17,802 nucleotides of DNA from assembly GCA_020440935.1 (NCBI GenBank), contig JAGRNC010000008.1, forward strand, positions 1 to 17,802, given 5' to 3'. The translations under genes and the position numbers were made by a program. A model generated the notes under the pieces. The model saw nothing but the letters and a program-made list of their open reading frames with translations. It did not search any database and was not told where the DNA came from. This document shows positions 7,493 through 14,720 of this stretch, piece by piece. The DNA is from Leptospiraceae bacterium (lineage in GTDB: Bacteria; Spirochaetota; Leptospiria; Leptospirales; Leptonemataceae). Numbering within the stretch: position 1 is the stretch's first letter; each line of letters starts with the position of its first letter.

Positions 7493-7982
7493 GCAAAGAA
7501 TCACGCGCAAATTTCTGCTCTATTTGTTCTTCTCCGGATTTGCCGCTCTTGTAAACTTTGCCTCGCGATTCCTGTACGAAACCATTCCGGGCGTAAATTT
7601 TGAGATTGCTGTGGCGCTGGCTTATCTGACCGGTATGATTGTGAACTTTGCTTTTAGCAAATGGATCACATTTCAGGCCGCTTCTTCCGGTCGATTCCGC
7701 CGAGAGGCTGTCAAATTTTTCCTGATAGCCTCGCTGGGACTCATTGTGACCGTGGCCATCTCGGCAGGGGCTCTGCGCTTTTTTGCATATGCGGCAGCTC
7801 GATGGAGCCAGGTGGTACCGTCGAATTTTGATGATGATATTCGTGCCGCCACTGCACACCTCATTGGAATGGGAGCCGGCCTAGTAATGAACTTTTTCGG
7901 ACATGAAATGCTGTCGTTCCGTGAGACTGGCATTTACGATCGTCTGAAAGGAATTCTGATTCGGGATAATGACGATGAATGA
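7485..7982 (+). CDS. GtrA-family four-helix membrane protein
   Basis: 165 residues from the ATG at 7485, which has AGGA at 7475-7478 and overlaps the galE stop by 8 bp. An ATG at 7458 would lie deep inside galE and lacks support. Four membrane segments are visible at about 10-31, 40-56, 75-103 and 122-140. The two halves each end in the family pattern of Asn-aromatic near a helix end followed by aromatic residues: N-F-A-F-S-K-W-I-T-F (54-63) and N-F-F-G-H-E-M-L-S-F (136-145). GtrA proteins are thought to move polyprenyl-phosphate-linked sugars across the inner membrane, usually alongside a GtrB-type transferase. No GtrB is seen here, so the lipid-linked sugar must be made elsewhere. M1 and M2 are plausible consumers on the periplasmic side. 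Confidence 0.88.
   Translation: MAKQRITRKFLLYLFFSGFAALVNFASRFLYETIPGVNFEIAVALAYLTGMIVNFAFSKWITFQAASSGRFRREAVKFFLIASLGLIVTVAISAGALRFFAYAAARWSQVVPSNFDDDIRAATAHLIGMGAGLVMNFFGHEMLSFRETGIYDRLKGILIRDNDDE
7963..7966 (+). promoter_or_regulatory. Ribosome binding site for the flavoprotein start
   Basis: GGGA lies 8 nt before the ATG at 7975 and only 2 nt before the alternative ATG at 7969, which favours 7975. Confidence 0.45.
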
Positions 7983-9411
7983 AAATCTGAAAGTAGCAGT
8001 GATCGGCGGTGGTCCAGCGGGTATGTCTGCCGCCTATTGCCTGACCAGAGACGGAATCAACGATGTCGAAGTCTTCGAAGCCAGCGATTCTGTGGGGGGC
8101 CTGGCCAAGACCATCAACCTCTGGAATCAAAAAGTGGACATCGGCCCTCACAGATTCTTTTCCAGCGACAAAAGAGTCAATGAACTGTGGCTAGAAGTGG
8201 CCGGGCGCGATTACAAAATGGTCAATCGCCTGACTCGGATTTACTATAAGAAGAAGTTTTACTATTATCCCCTGAAGGCATTTAACGCTCTATTTAACCT
8301 GGGCATCTTTCAGGCAGTCCTATGCGTCCTCAGCTATGCTCGACAACGAATTTCTCCAAGCCCTGAGGATGGTTCGTTTGAGAACTGGGTTACGCGAAGA
8401 TTTGGAAAAAGATTGTTTCGTATCTTCTTCAAGACCTACACAGAGAAGCTCTGGGGCATACCTTGCGAGACGCTGGATTCGGATTTCGCGGCCCAGCGAA
8501 TTAAGAAGCTTTCGCTATATGAAGCAATCAAGAATGCGCTCTTTCCATCCAAAGAGCAAAAGCATAAGACTCTGGTAGATCAATTTGCGTATCCGCTGGG
8601 CGGAACAGGCTCGATTTATCAGCGAATGGCCGATGCTGTTGAAACGAAAGGCGGAAAAGTCCATTTGAAGTCGCCGGTGAAACGAGTTATCCAGAAATCT
8701 GGCACCGCCACAGGCCTGGAATTGGAGGATGGTACGGTCAAGGAATTTGATCACATCATTTCGACAATGCCACTTACGCTCATGGTAAACCGACTACCCG
8801 AAGTGCCGCAGGACATACTCGATCGTACCGCGAAATTGAAGTTTCGCAACACAATCATCGTTTTCCTTAACATCGATGCGGTGGATCTGTTTCCGGATCA
8901 ATGGCTTTATGTGCACTCGCCGGAACTCGATACCGGCCGAATCACCAACTTCCGAAACTGGATTCCAGAAATTTACGGCGATGAGAAAACTACGATTCTG
9001 GCTATGGAACTCTGGTGCTACGACGAAGATCCCATTTGGAGCGAATCTAGCGAAAAGCTCATCGAACAGGCTTCGCAAGAAATTCGAAATACGGGCCTCA
9101 TTGGAAAAGCAGAAATCCTGGGCGGTCATGTTTATCGAATCCCCCGATGTTATCCTGTATATGACACAGGTTACAAAGAGAATCTAAAGCCAGTGGAACA
9201 ATACCTGGAGAGCGTACGAAATCTGCACGTCATTGGGCGATACGGTGCCTTCAAATACAACAACCAGGATCATAGCATCCTCATGGGCATGCTTGCCGCA
9301 GAGAACATTGCTGAAAGCAAGAGCCATGACCTCTGGGAGATCAATACGGATTACGAGACCTACCAGGAATCCTATGTGATTACGGAAACCGGACTTAGCA
9401 AGCAGGGCTGA
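7975..9411 (+). CDS. FAD-dependent oxidoreductase, UDP-galactopyranose mutase-like
   Basis: 478 residues from the ATG at 7975; an ATG two codons upstream at 7969 is possible. Seen: FAD-binding G-G-G-P-A-G (11-16) with the ribose-binding acid E35, G-G-L-A-K (41-45), G-P-H-R-F-F (58-63), Y-P-L-G-G-T-G (206-212), and a C-terminal FAD motif G-R-Y-G-A-F-K-Y-N-N-Q-D-H-S (421-434). That last stretch resembles the G-R-F-G-S-W-x-Y-x-x-x-N-Q-D-H-S segment I recall from fungal and protozoal UDP-galactopyranose mutases, which contract UDP-galactopyranose to UDP-galactofuranose. It is longer than bacterial Glf (about 370 residues) and belongs to the wider amine-oxidase/protoporphyrinogen-oxidase group, so another redox role cannot be excluded. 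Placement after galE and gtrA, with an 8-bp overlap with gtrA, supports a sugar substrate. Confidence 0.75.
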   Translation: MNENLKVAVIGGGPAGMSAAYCLTRDGINDVEVFEASDSVGGLAKTINLWNQKVDIGPHRFFSSDKRVNELWLEVAGRDYKMVNRLTRIYYKKKFYYYPLKAFNALFNLGIFQAVLCVLSYARQRISPSPEDGSFENWVTRRFGKRLFRIFFKTYTEKLWGIPCETLDSDFAAQRIKKLSLYEAIKNALFPSKEQKHKTLVDQFAYPLGGTGSIYQRMADAVETKGGKVHLKSPVKRVIQKSGTATGLELEDGTVKEFDHIISTMPLTLMVNRLPEVPQDILDRTAKLKFRNTIIVFLNIDAVDLFPDQWLYVHSPELDTGRITNFRNWIPEIYGDEKTTILAMELWCYDEDPIWSESSEKLIEQASQEIRNTGLIGKAEILGGHVYRIPRCYPVYDTGYKENLKPVEQYLESVRNLHVIGRYGAFKYNNQDHSILMGMLAAENIAESKSHDLWEINTDYETYQESYVITETGLSKQG

Positions 9412-9529
9412 GGTCCTGCGGCCGGGGGCGGCAACATTCCAGACTACTGTGTGAATCTGCCAGAGGCTGTGCAACCGGGGAACGCCTTCTAGAATGCCTT
9501 TTCACAAAATCCATTCCTGGAGTGGCACC
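9412..9529 (+). other. Gap between flavoprotein and M2
   Basis: 118 bp with no gene and no clear terminator (no stem followed by T run). The first 30 bases are GC-rich. M2 is therefore probably read through from the upstream genes, although an internal promoter is possible. Confidence 0.4.
9519..9522 (+). promoter_or_regulatory. Ribosome binding site deciding the M2 start
   Basis: GGAG sits 7 nt before the ATG at 9530. The ATG at 9494 has no comparably placed site, and the paralogue M1 aligns from about the same point. Confidence 0.55.
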
Positions 9530-11209
9530 ATGAGACAACGTTTCTACATGATCGCGCCTATACTTCTGTTCCTGGCCACTCTTCCTTTCTCCCTTCCTAC
9601 CATACATAGCCCATTGAATCTTCGATTCGATTGGCTCACCGCCCACACCATTATATCTCTCTCATTCTACAAAAAGTGCTCACCTGCTCCGTATCTAGGA
9701 GCATCCATTATGATGGGGACCGGCCCCGAGCTCGATTGCAAATCGCCGATGAGGGCTGAACCCGATCAAAAACCGGTGTACTTGAGCTATCCCAGCGCCT
9801 GGCTTGATGTACTCATTCCTTTCCGGTCCTGGCTGATATCTAAAGACCTGAATCAAACGATTGTTCGAATTCGCTGGTTCACGCTGCTTGCAGTTCGTCT
9901 ACTGCTCATTGCAGCACTTTTAGGAATTACCCTGCAGTTTACATCGGGAACTACGGACTCTTTCACCAGGTACCTGCTTTGCGTTGCAGCGAGCATTCCT
10001 GTGGTTTTCAGCCCCGGCTTCCTGCACTTCTCGCAGAATACCTATTTCGCCGATATTGTCACAGTTCCGGTGACTCTAATTCTTCTTTTTCGTTTTGCCA
10101 GCGAAAATACAACCCGGTCGTTCTCCTCCAGAATCATTGATTTCTTTCTAGGTTGCGCGGCGGCCAGCATGGCCTGGCTCGGCGCCCTGGCCGTGCTGGT
10201 GGTCATCGGCCGAGGTGTGGCATCGGCAATCAGACAAAAACTGTGGGCTCAATTCTTTGCCCGCTACACTGGATTGATCCTCGGTGCGGTTGCTGCAGCG
10301 AGCTTCTATCTCTATCAGGTTGCGCTTTTCGATCCAGAGCTCAAACAGATACACGGAACTTTTCTACAACGTCTGGAAATGGGAGCTCCGGATGGAACGG
10401 CCAGTTTTGGGGATTTTTTGGGCGGATTTGCGGCGCACGCCAATGGGTTCGCCGGATGGAGCCCGCTCAACCGGCTACCTCTAGTATTTCTGGTTGGATG
10501 CGTCGCTATTCCACTGTGGATATTTATCCGAGGCAACCGACGCCAGAAGAAGATCTTACTACTGATATGGTTGCCACCGACTCTGCACCTTCTGATATTC
10601 ACGCAACATTCCTACATTCACGATTTTTCCCCTTTTAAATGGGTCGGAGTCTTCATTTTGTGCGGAGTATTTCTATTTTCAAACACTCTCCGGTATTTAC
10701 AAATTTTTATCAATCCTCGACCGGCCGCAATCCTGGTACTTGCAGCAATGATTGGAATCGCTGCGCATTCCGATCCGGGCAAACGCCTGCGAGTATACTC
10801 GCTCTTTTCGGAGGAAACAGCCGAAGCAGCCTGGTCGCACGAACGGTTGGTTAAGACCCTGGGAGGTTCGGATCGGGTACTGATTGCTTTGGACGAAGAT
10901 TCAGAAACTTCGGGATGGCTGGGAACAAAACTGAGCGCCCTCCCCTGGCCTCCTTTGAACCTTGCCGCCGGGGGGAGGCAGATTTATACTCCGGCCTTAC
11001 TACGATCATGGCTTCCGGTCTGGGCAGACGGAGTTACCCTCTCTTTGAAGCCGACGTTTATTGCATTTAGTTCTGAAATGCAGAGATCCGGCGATGAATG
11101 CGAAGGCAGATGGCATCCAACGAATATTAGGATTTTTCAAAGGGTGCTATACAGCTGCGAAGATGAGCGCACTATCCAGAGGTATATGGATACGACTTCG
11201 CAACTCTGA
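9530..11209 (+). CDS. Large polytopic membrane protein M2, paralogue of M1
   Basis: 559 residues from the ATG at 9530; starting at 9494 would add 12 residues that have no counterpart in M1. About ten hydrophobic segments precede a soluble C-terminal domain. Shared with M1: D-W-L-T-A-H-T (34-40), P-E-L-D-C (66-70), Y-L-S-Y-P (84-88), F-S-P-G-F-L-H-F-S-Q-N (160-170) followed by F-A-D, L-F-D-P (266-269), F-T-Q-H-S-Y-I-H-D-F (357-366), and W-P-P-L-N-L-A (473-479). Cysteine pairs C50/C70 and C524/C543 repeat the 20- and 19-residue spacings of M1. I infer a GT-C-like transferase with a lipid-linked sugar donor. M1 and M2 may act on different acceptors or donors. It is the last gene of the plus operon and converges on the dehydrogenase gene with only 20 bp between them. 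Confidence 0.65.
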   Translation: MRQRFYMIAPILLFLATLPFSLPTIHSPLNLRFDWLTAHTIISLSFYKKCSPAPYLGASIMMGTGPELDCKSPMRAEPDQKPVYLSYPSAWLDVLIPFRSWLISKDLNQTIVRIRWFTLLAVRLLLIAALLGITLQFTSGTTDSFTRYLLCVAASIPVVFSPGFLHFSQNTYFADIVTVPVTLILLFRFASENTTRSFSSRIIDFFLGCAAASMAWLGALAVLVVIGRGVASAIRQKLWAQFFARYTGLILGAVAAASFYLYQVALFDPELKQIHGTFLQRLEMGAPDGTASFGDFLGGFAAHANGFAGWSPLNRLPLVFLVGCVAIPLWIFIRGNRRQKKILLLIWLPPTLHLLIFTQHSYIHDFSPFKWVGVFILCGVFLFSNTLRYLQIFINPRPAAILVLAAMIGIAAHSDPGKRLRVYSLFSEETAEAAWSHERLVKTLGGSDRVLIALDEDSETSGWLGTKLSALPWPPLNLAAGGRQIYTPALLRSWLPVWADGVTLSLKPTFIAFSSEMQRSGDECEGRWHPTNIRIFQRVLYSCEDERTIQRYMDTTSQL

Positions 11210-11229
11210 TTGCGATTGATTTTCCCTGA

Positions 11230-12153
11230 CTACCGACCGGCCCACTTTCGCAAATGCTCTATGGCGCTCCGGCCCATGGCCAGTACCGCTTCCCTCGCAT
11301 TCCCGCCAATGTGCGGCGTTCCAATCAAATTTGGTAGTTCCAGCAGCGGATTCTCGCTTGCCGGTTCGCGCTGGTAAACGTCAATCGCCGCTCCCGCGAT
11401 TCCTCCGGATTGCAGCGCCTCCGCAAGGGCGGGTTCGTTTACAACGCCGCCGCGACTGGTATTAATGAGGTAGGCATGCCGTTGCATCTGGGCCAGGAAA
11501 TCGTGATTTACCATCTCCTTCGTTTGTTCGCTGAGGGGAACGTGCAGAGTCACTAGATCCGATTGACCAAGCAGAGTAATCATGTCTACTTGCCTGACCG
11601 AATAACGCTGGCAAGTATCCGATTTATCCAGAATGTCGCAAATCAGAATGTCGCATTCGAAGGGCTCGAGCAGGCGGATAAGATCTTCGCCCACAAAGCC
11701 ACAACCGATTATGCCTATTGTCTTTCCAGAAAGCTGAAATCCACCGCTTTTGTCCCATTCGCCATTCTTGAGCTTCTGAGATGTAATGAACAAATTGCGG
11801 CTTAGGCCAATCATGAATGCCAGAGCCATCTCGCTCACGCTACGGCGGTTCACTCCACCGCTCCAGCCAAGTGGAATACCGCGACGCTGCAGCGCATCCT
11901 GATCTACATTGTCCAGCCCTACGCCGTATTTAGAGACAAACTTCAGGTCCGGCAATTGCGAAATGACAGCATCGGAGAGGGGGTCCGTCCCCACAATAGC
12001 CGCATCATATCCCCGCATAAATTCGACCAGCTGCTGGCCCTTAAGGATATGGCCCTCGCGATTTAGATGGGCTTCCGGGAATAACTCCAATAGCTCAGCT
12101 ACCAGGGTTTCGTTCTTGCAGAAGCTGGGAGATGTAACGACAGGACCTAACAT
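11230..12153 (-). CDS. D-isomer-specific 2-hydroxyacid dehydrogenase
   Basis: 307 residues from the ATG at 12153. NAD-dependent cytoplasmic reductase/dehydrogenase of the family that includes phosphoglycerate, glycerate and lactate dehydrogenases. Seen: substrate-side Y-G-V-G-L-D-N-V-D (76-84), nucleotide-binding G-I-I-G-C-G-F-V-G (147-155), H-V-P-L-S-E-Q-T (204-211), and the catalytic triad R234 (N-T-S-R-G-G), E263 (Y-Q-R-E-P) and H281 (T-P-H-I-G-G). It resembles the short form of 3-phosphoglycerate dehydrogenase (SerA), lacking the regulatory domains of the long form, but the true substrate cannot be told from sequence alone. No ribosome binding site is visible; a 12-bp palindrome overlaps the start instead. 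It is the last gene of the right minus block, 75 bp after P2, and has no obvious link to the glycan genes. Confidence 0.88.
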   Translation of the reverse strand: MLGPVVTSPSFCKNETLVAELLELFPEAHLNREGHILKGQQLVEFMRGYDAAIVGTDPLSDAVISQLPDLKFVSKYGVGLDNVDQDALQRRGIPLGWSGGVNRRSVSEMALAFMIGLSRNLFITSQKLKNGEWDKSGGFQLSGKTIGIIGCGFVGEDLIRLLEPFECDILICDILDKSDTCQRYSVRQVDMITLLGQSDLVTLHVPLSEQTKEMVNHDFLAQMQRHAYLINTSRGGVVNEPALAEALQSGGIAGAAIDVYQREPASENPLLELPNLIGTPHIGGNAREAVLAMGRSAIEHLRKWAGR

Positions 12154-12163
12154 TTAGCTAAAT
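12152..12163. promoter_or_regulatory. Perfect 12-bp palindrome overlapping a start codon
   Basis: ATTTAGCTAAAT is self-complementary and covers the first two bases of the dehydrogenase ATG on the minus strand, where a ribosome site would normally lie. It could be a repressor operator or part of a leaderless start; no expression evidence is available. Confidence 0.35.
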
Positions 12164-12228
12164 TTGGCCGACCAGTGCAAGCGTCACGAATTTTCCAGAG
12201 ATCTGGGCCCGTGGCATGGAGCTACGCG

Positions 12229-13692
12229 CTAAAGGGAATAACGCCATTCGATTCCAATATTGGTTCCTCGCTGGACATCCGAAGCTTTGAACATTGGTCC
12301 CAGCACGGTGCCAAACAAAGTGCCTTTGATGTATTCGCCTATGTCCAGATCGTTCGAACGCACCTGCACCGCATGGTAACGGAACGTTGCTTCGGTTCCG
12401 TAGCCTCCTACATAGGCATAGAATCCCTGCCCCAGGGGAAAAAGAAAGCGAAAGGATCCTGAGGTTCCATTGCCGGATGTACCCGCCTTGATGCCCTGGC
12501 TTCGATATTCTGAAAAATACTCCCTGGATACACTGTAAACGTATTGGTTCATCTCGGTAGTCCCAGAAAATCGAAAGTGCAGGATCTCACCTTCGATCGT
12601 TGGGGCATGCGATGCCAGCCAGTCCGGCAGGTATGCGTAATCCGGTCGATACTCAAAGCCGAGCCCTGCAAGCGGACCATAGACCTTGGAAGCGCCGCCT
12701 ACGGGTTCATTGACTATCTTTAGTTCCGAGATCAGCGAAAAGGATTCGTAGATCGTCTGCGAGACCTCGCCATAGGTGCGAGCATCCCTGTAACCGGCTA
12801 GCAGGCGCACATTCCAATTCGCATTATACCAGAGATCGTAACCGAGCTTTAGTTCCCAGTCCTGCCATCGAGCCCGACTGATACTCTGGAAACCGGGCCC
12901 GGTAATCTCGCCAGGATCAATTTGCATATTATTGGCGTTGAAAGAACGTCCCTGACCGCCTTCGAACACCGTTCCAGAGCCATCGATTCCGCTGTAGCGA
13001 AATTCGGCAGCAGCGTAATATCGGTTCAGATGATAGCGAGCGTACAGCTGCTCATTGTGTCCGTTCTGGGAATCAAGGTGATCCGAGGTAAAATACTTCT
13101 TATCTGTGATTCGCCCAATAAAGGAAAAACGATTCGCCTGATTTACCAGAAACCAATCGTTATTAGCTGTTCCTATTCCCAGGCCAACCTGCAGTTCGTT
13201 GTTGGATTTCTCTGAATCCCAGAGCAACCTCTTGGGAGCGAATAATCCCAGGGACAGATTAAACCAGGAATCGGAATCCGCAGTTTGTGTATCTTGATTA
13301 TTGCTTTGATTATTATTCTGATTCTGCTGTTCTTGCAGTTTTTGCTCCTGCTCCCGGCGGATGCGTTGCTCTTCGGCCTGGCGAGCCGCCTCTTCGCGAA
13401 GGCGTTGTTGCTCTTGTTGTTGCTTGAGCTCTTCCTGTCGCTTCCGCTCCTCTTCGGCAGGATCTGGAAATTCGCCATACAGCACCCGAGCCACCTGGGA
13501 CTTCGCGATGGTTCTGAATCCTTCGGATGTACGAATCGTAATGGAACCGGTATTCTGATTTACGATATGGCCCACAACTTCCTGACCATTGCGGAGAAGG
13601 ATCTTATCCGCCCATATGGGGCTGGCTATCAAAAGGAAAGCCAGAATAAGAAGGCCCCGACGAACATGAATACGAATTGTTAGGCTCTGCAT
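12229..13692 (-). CDS. Secreted NGQ-motif/coiled-coil/barrel protein P2 (no lipoprotein partner)
   Basis: Function unknown. I place the start at the ATG at 13692 (487 residues): a signal peptide follows at once (1-28, ending S-P-I-W-A before D29) and a GGA lies 6 nt upstream. The TTG at 13734 would put 14 extra residues before it. Order: signal, strand-rich motif 29-74 with LRNGQ, GHIVNQ, IRT and RVLYGE, the P-D-P-x-E-E-E-R-K junction shared with P3, Gln/Glu/Arg-rich coiled coil (79-125), Asn/Gln-rich linker (121-137), then ~345 residues of Tyr/Gly-rich alternating segments ending I-E-W-R-Y-S-L. I infer an outer-membrane barrel; the terminal residue is Leu, not the usual Phe. Unlike P1 and P3, no cysteine-rich lipoprotein follows; the next gene is the dehydrogenase. 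It is 143 bp downstream of L2. Confidence 0.78.
   Translation of the reverse strand: MQSLTIRIHVRRGLLILAFLLIASPIWADKILLRNGQEVVGHIVNQNTGSITIRTSEGFRTIAKSQVARVLYGEFPDPAEEERKRQEELKQQQEQQRLREEAARQAEEQRIRREQEQKLQEQQNQNNNQSNNQDTQTADSDSWFNLSLGLFAPKRLLWDSEKSNNELQVGLGIGTANNDWFLVNQANRFSFIGRITDKKYFTSDHLDSQNGHNEQLYARYHLNRYYAAAEFRYSGIDGSGTVFEGGQGRSFNANNMQIDPGEITGPGFQSISRARWQDWELKLGYDLWYNANWNVRLLAGYRDARTYGEVSQTIYESFSLISELKIVNEPVGGASKVYGPLAGLGFEYRPDYAYLPDWLASHAPTIEGEILHFRFSGTTEMNQYVYSVSREYFSEYRSQGIKAGTSGNGTSGSFRFLFPLGQGFYAYVGGYGTEATFRYHAVQVRSNDLDIGEYIKGTLFGTVLGPMFKASDVQRGTNIGIEWRYSL
13282..13458 (-). repeat. Low-complexity tract encoding the P2 coiled coil and Asn/Gln linker
   Basis: The coding strand is a run of CAG, CAA, GAG, GAA, CGC and AAT codons giving Gln/Glu/Arg heptad-like repeats followed by an Asn/Gln-rich linker. 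The opposite strand reads as a false Leu/Ile-rich membrane ORF. Confidence 0.7.
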
Positions 13693-13835
13693 ATACGTTC
13701 CAGGCGAATGTAAGTTAGGAGGTAGGCGATTCAATCAAGTTTGGGTTTGTATTTTTTGCCATTGCCGGCGAAAAACTTGAACTCCATCCGCAAAACTTAC
13801 GTCCCACGGTTCCCTGATTCAATCCGAATACACTT
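13693..13835 (-). other. Gap between L2 and P2
   Basis: 143 bp. No terminator-like stem with T run and no clear promoter. AT-rich patches near 13740-13800 could hold a promoter for P2, but I cannot define one. Confidence 0.35.
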
Positions 13836-14720
13836 CTATTGAAGGCTCGTACAGAGAATAGTAGATCCCACGTTGGCGCTGCCGTACACGCATCGGCCTA
13901 AAAAGAAGATTGGATCCGCCGAGCTGGCTCCTGCGGCGGTGTATACGGGATCTACCAATTGATCCGCCACCCAGCCCGGAATTTGAAGATTCAAAGCACT
14001 CTGAATAGCTGATTGGCAGGGTGGATCGGACTGTGCCAGAGCATAGCTCTCTACAAGAGAGAGCTTAGATTCGTAATCCGTCAAGTTCGGCGTACCGGCC
14101 AGGGATATTTCAGTCTGTGCATCGACGCTGGAGAACCCGGCTCCGGTAAGGACTGTGTTGATTCGGGCGCTGGTTTCCCGAGGTCCATCCACCACCTGGA
14201 AGCCGACGAGTTGGGCAAAGTTCGCGGTGGAAACTAGAACAGGGTTTGTCGCCGGTGAGGCAATGTAACCCTGCACAGCTGTTATGGTGGCCGTGCAAGA
14301 TGTGGGGGCGGTTTGCTGCAGAAATGCTTCGACTTGCACCAGCCGGTCCCTTTCCTGGCTAACGTACGCTTGATAGTCTGCCCCAAAATAGCCGTACTGA
14401 TTGCAACCAGCCGGAGGAATTGGCTTAACCTCCACCTGAAAATCGTTGGCGCCCGGGCTGCGTATAAAAGCGCAATCGCCAGGCTCCTCAAATAGCAGGG
14501 CAACAGGAAGAAAATCCGATATCTGTTCATTAGCTGGCTGCTCTAGAAACGGCGAACAGTGCGCAAGAATACTCAGTGCGATCAGAATTGAGAATCTGAA
14601 AAATCGTTTCGTTAGACCAGGACCTTCAAGGCCGGCGTAACGTTCGAAAAACCATAAAGCCCGGATACCGACCGCCGACCTCGACTGCGAAGAAAGCAAT
14701 GAATTAGTACGCCGCATCAT
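13836..14720 (-). CDS. Cysteine-rich putative lipoprotein L2
   Basis: Not a family I can name; paralogue of L1. With the ATG at 14720 it is 294 residues and its start overlaps the P3 stop as ATGA, with GGGAG 8 nt upstream (14733-14729). An in-frame ATG at 14735 has no such site. A hydrophobic run F-S-I-L-I-A-L-S-I-L-A-H-C gives a possible lipobox (L-A-H-C) with Cys55. The stretch before it is unusually long, and no in-frame ATG, GTG or TTG lies closer. Later cysteines at 83, 106, 142, 235, 277 and 290 match L1 in number and nearly in spacing (23-36-93-42-13 against 23-38-93-38-10). Shared patches include Y-I-A-S-P and F-x-x-G-R-C-V-Y-G-S. It probably works with barrel P3 at the outer membrane. 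Confidence 0.75.
   Translation of the reverse strand: MMRRTNSLLSSQSRSAVGIRALWFFERYAGLEGPGLTKRFFRFSILIALSILAHCSPFLEQPANEQISDFLPVALLFEEPGDCAFIRSPGANDFQVEVKPIPPAGCNQYGYFGADYQAYVSQERDRLVQVEAFLQQTAPTSCTATITAVQGYIASPATNPVLVSTANFAQLVGFQVVDGPRETSARINTVLTGAGFSSVDAQTEISLAGTPNLTDYESKLSLVESYALAQSDPPCQSAIQSALNLQIPGWVADQLVDPVYTAAGASSADPIFFLGRCVYGSANVGSTILCTSLQ

Noticed and set aside
12190..12215. CCAGA-TC-TCTGG element after P2 as a terminator
   Set aside because: The loop would be only 2 nt, and no T run follows on the relevant strand.
13285..13683. Very hydrophobic plus-strand ORF that looks like a membrane protein
   Set aside because: It is the antisense of the Gln/Glu/Arg codons of the P2 coiled coil, which read as Leu/Phe/Ile on the other strand.
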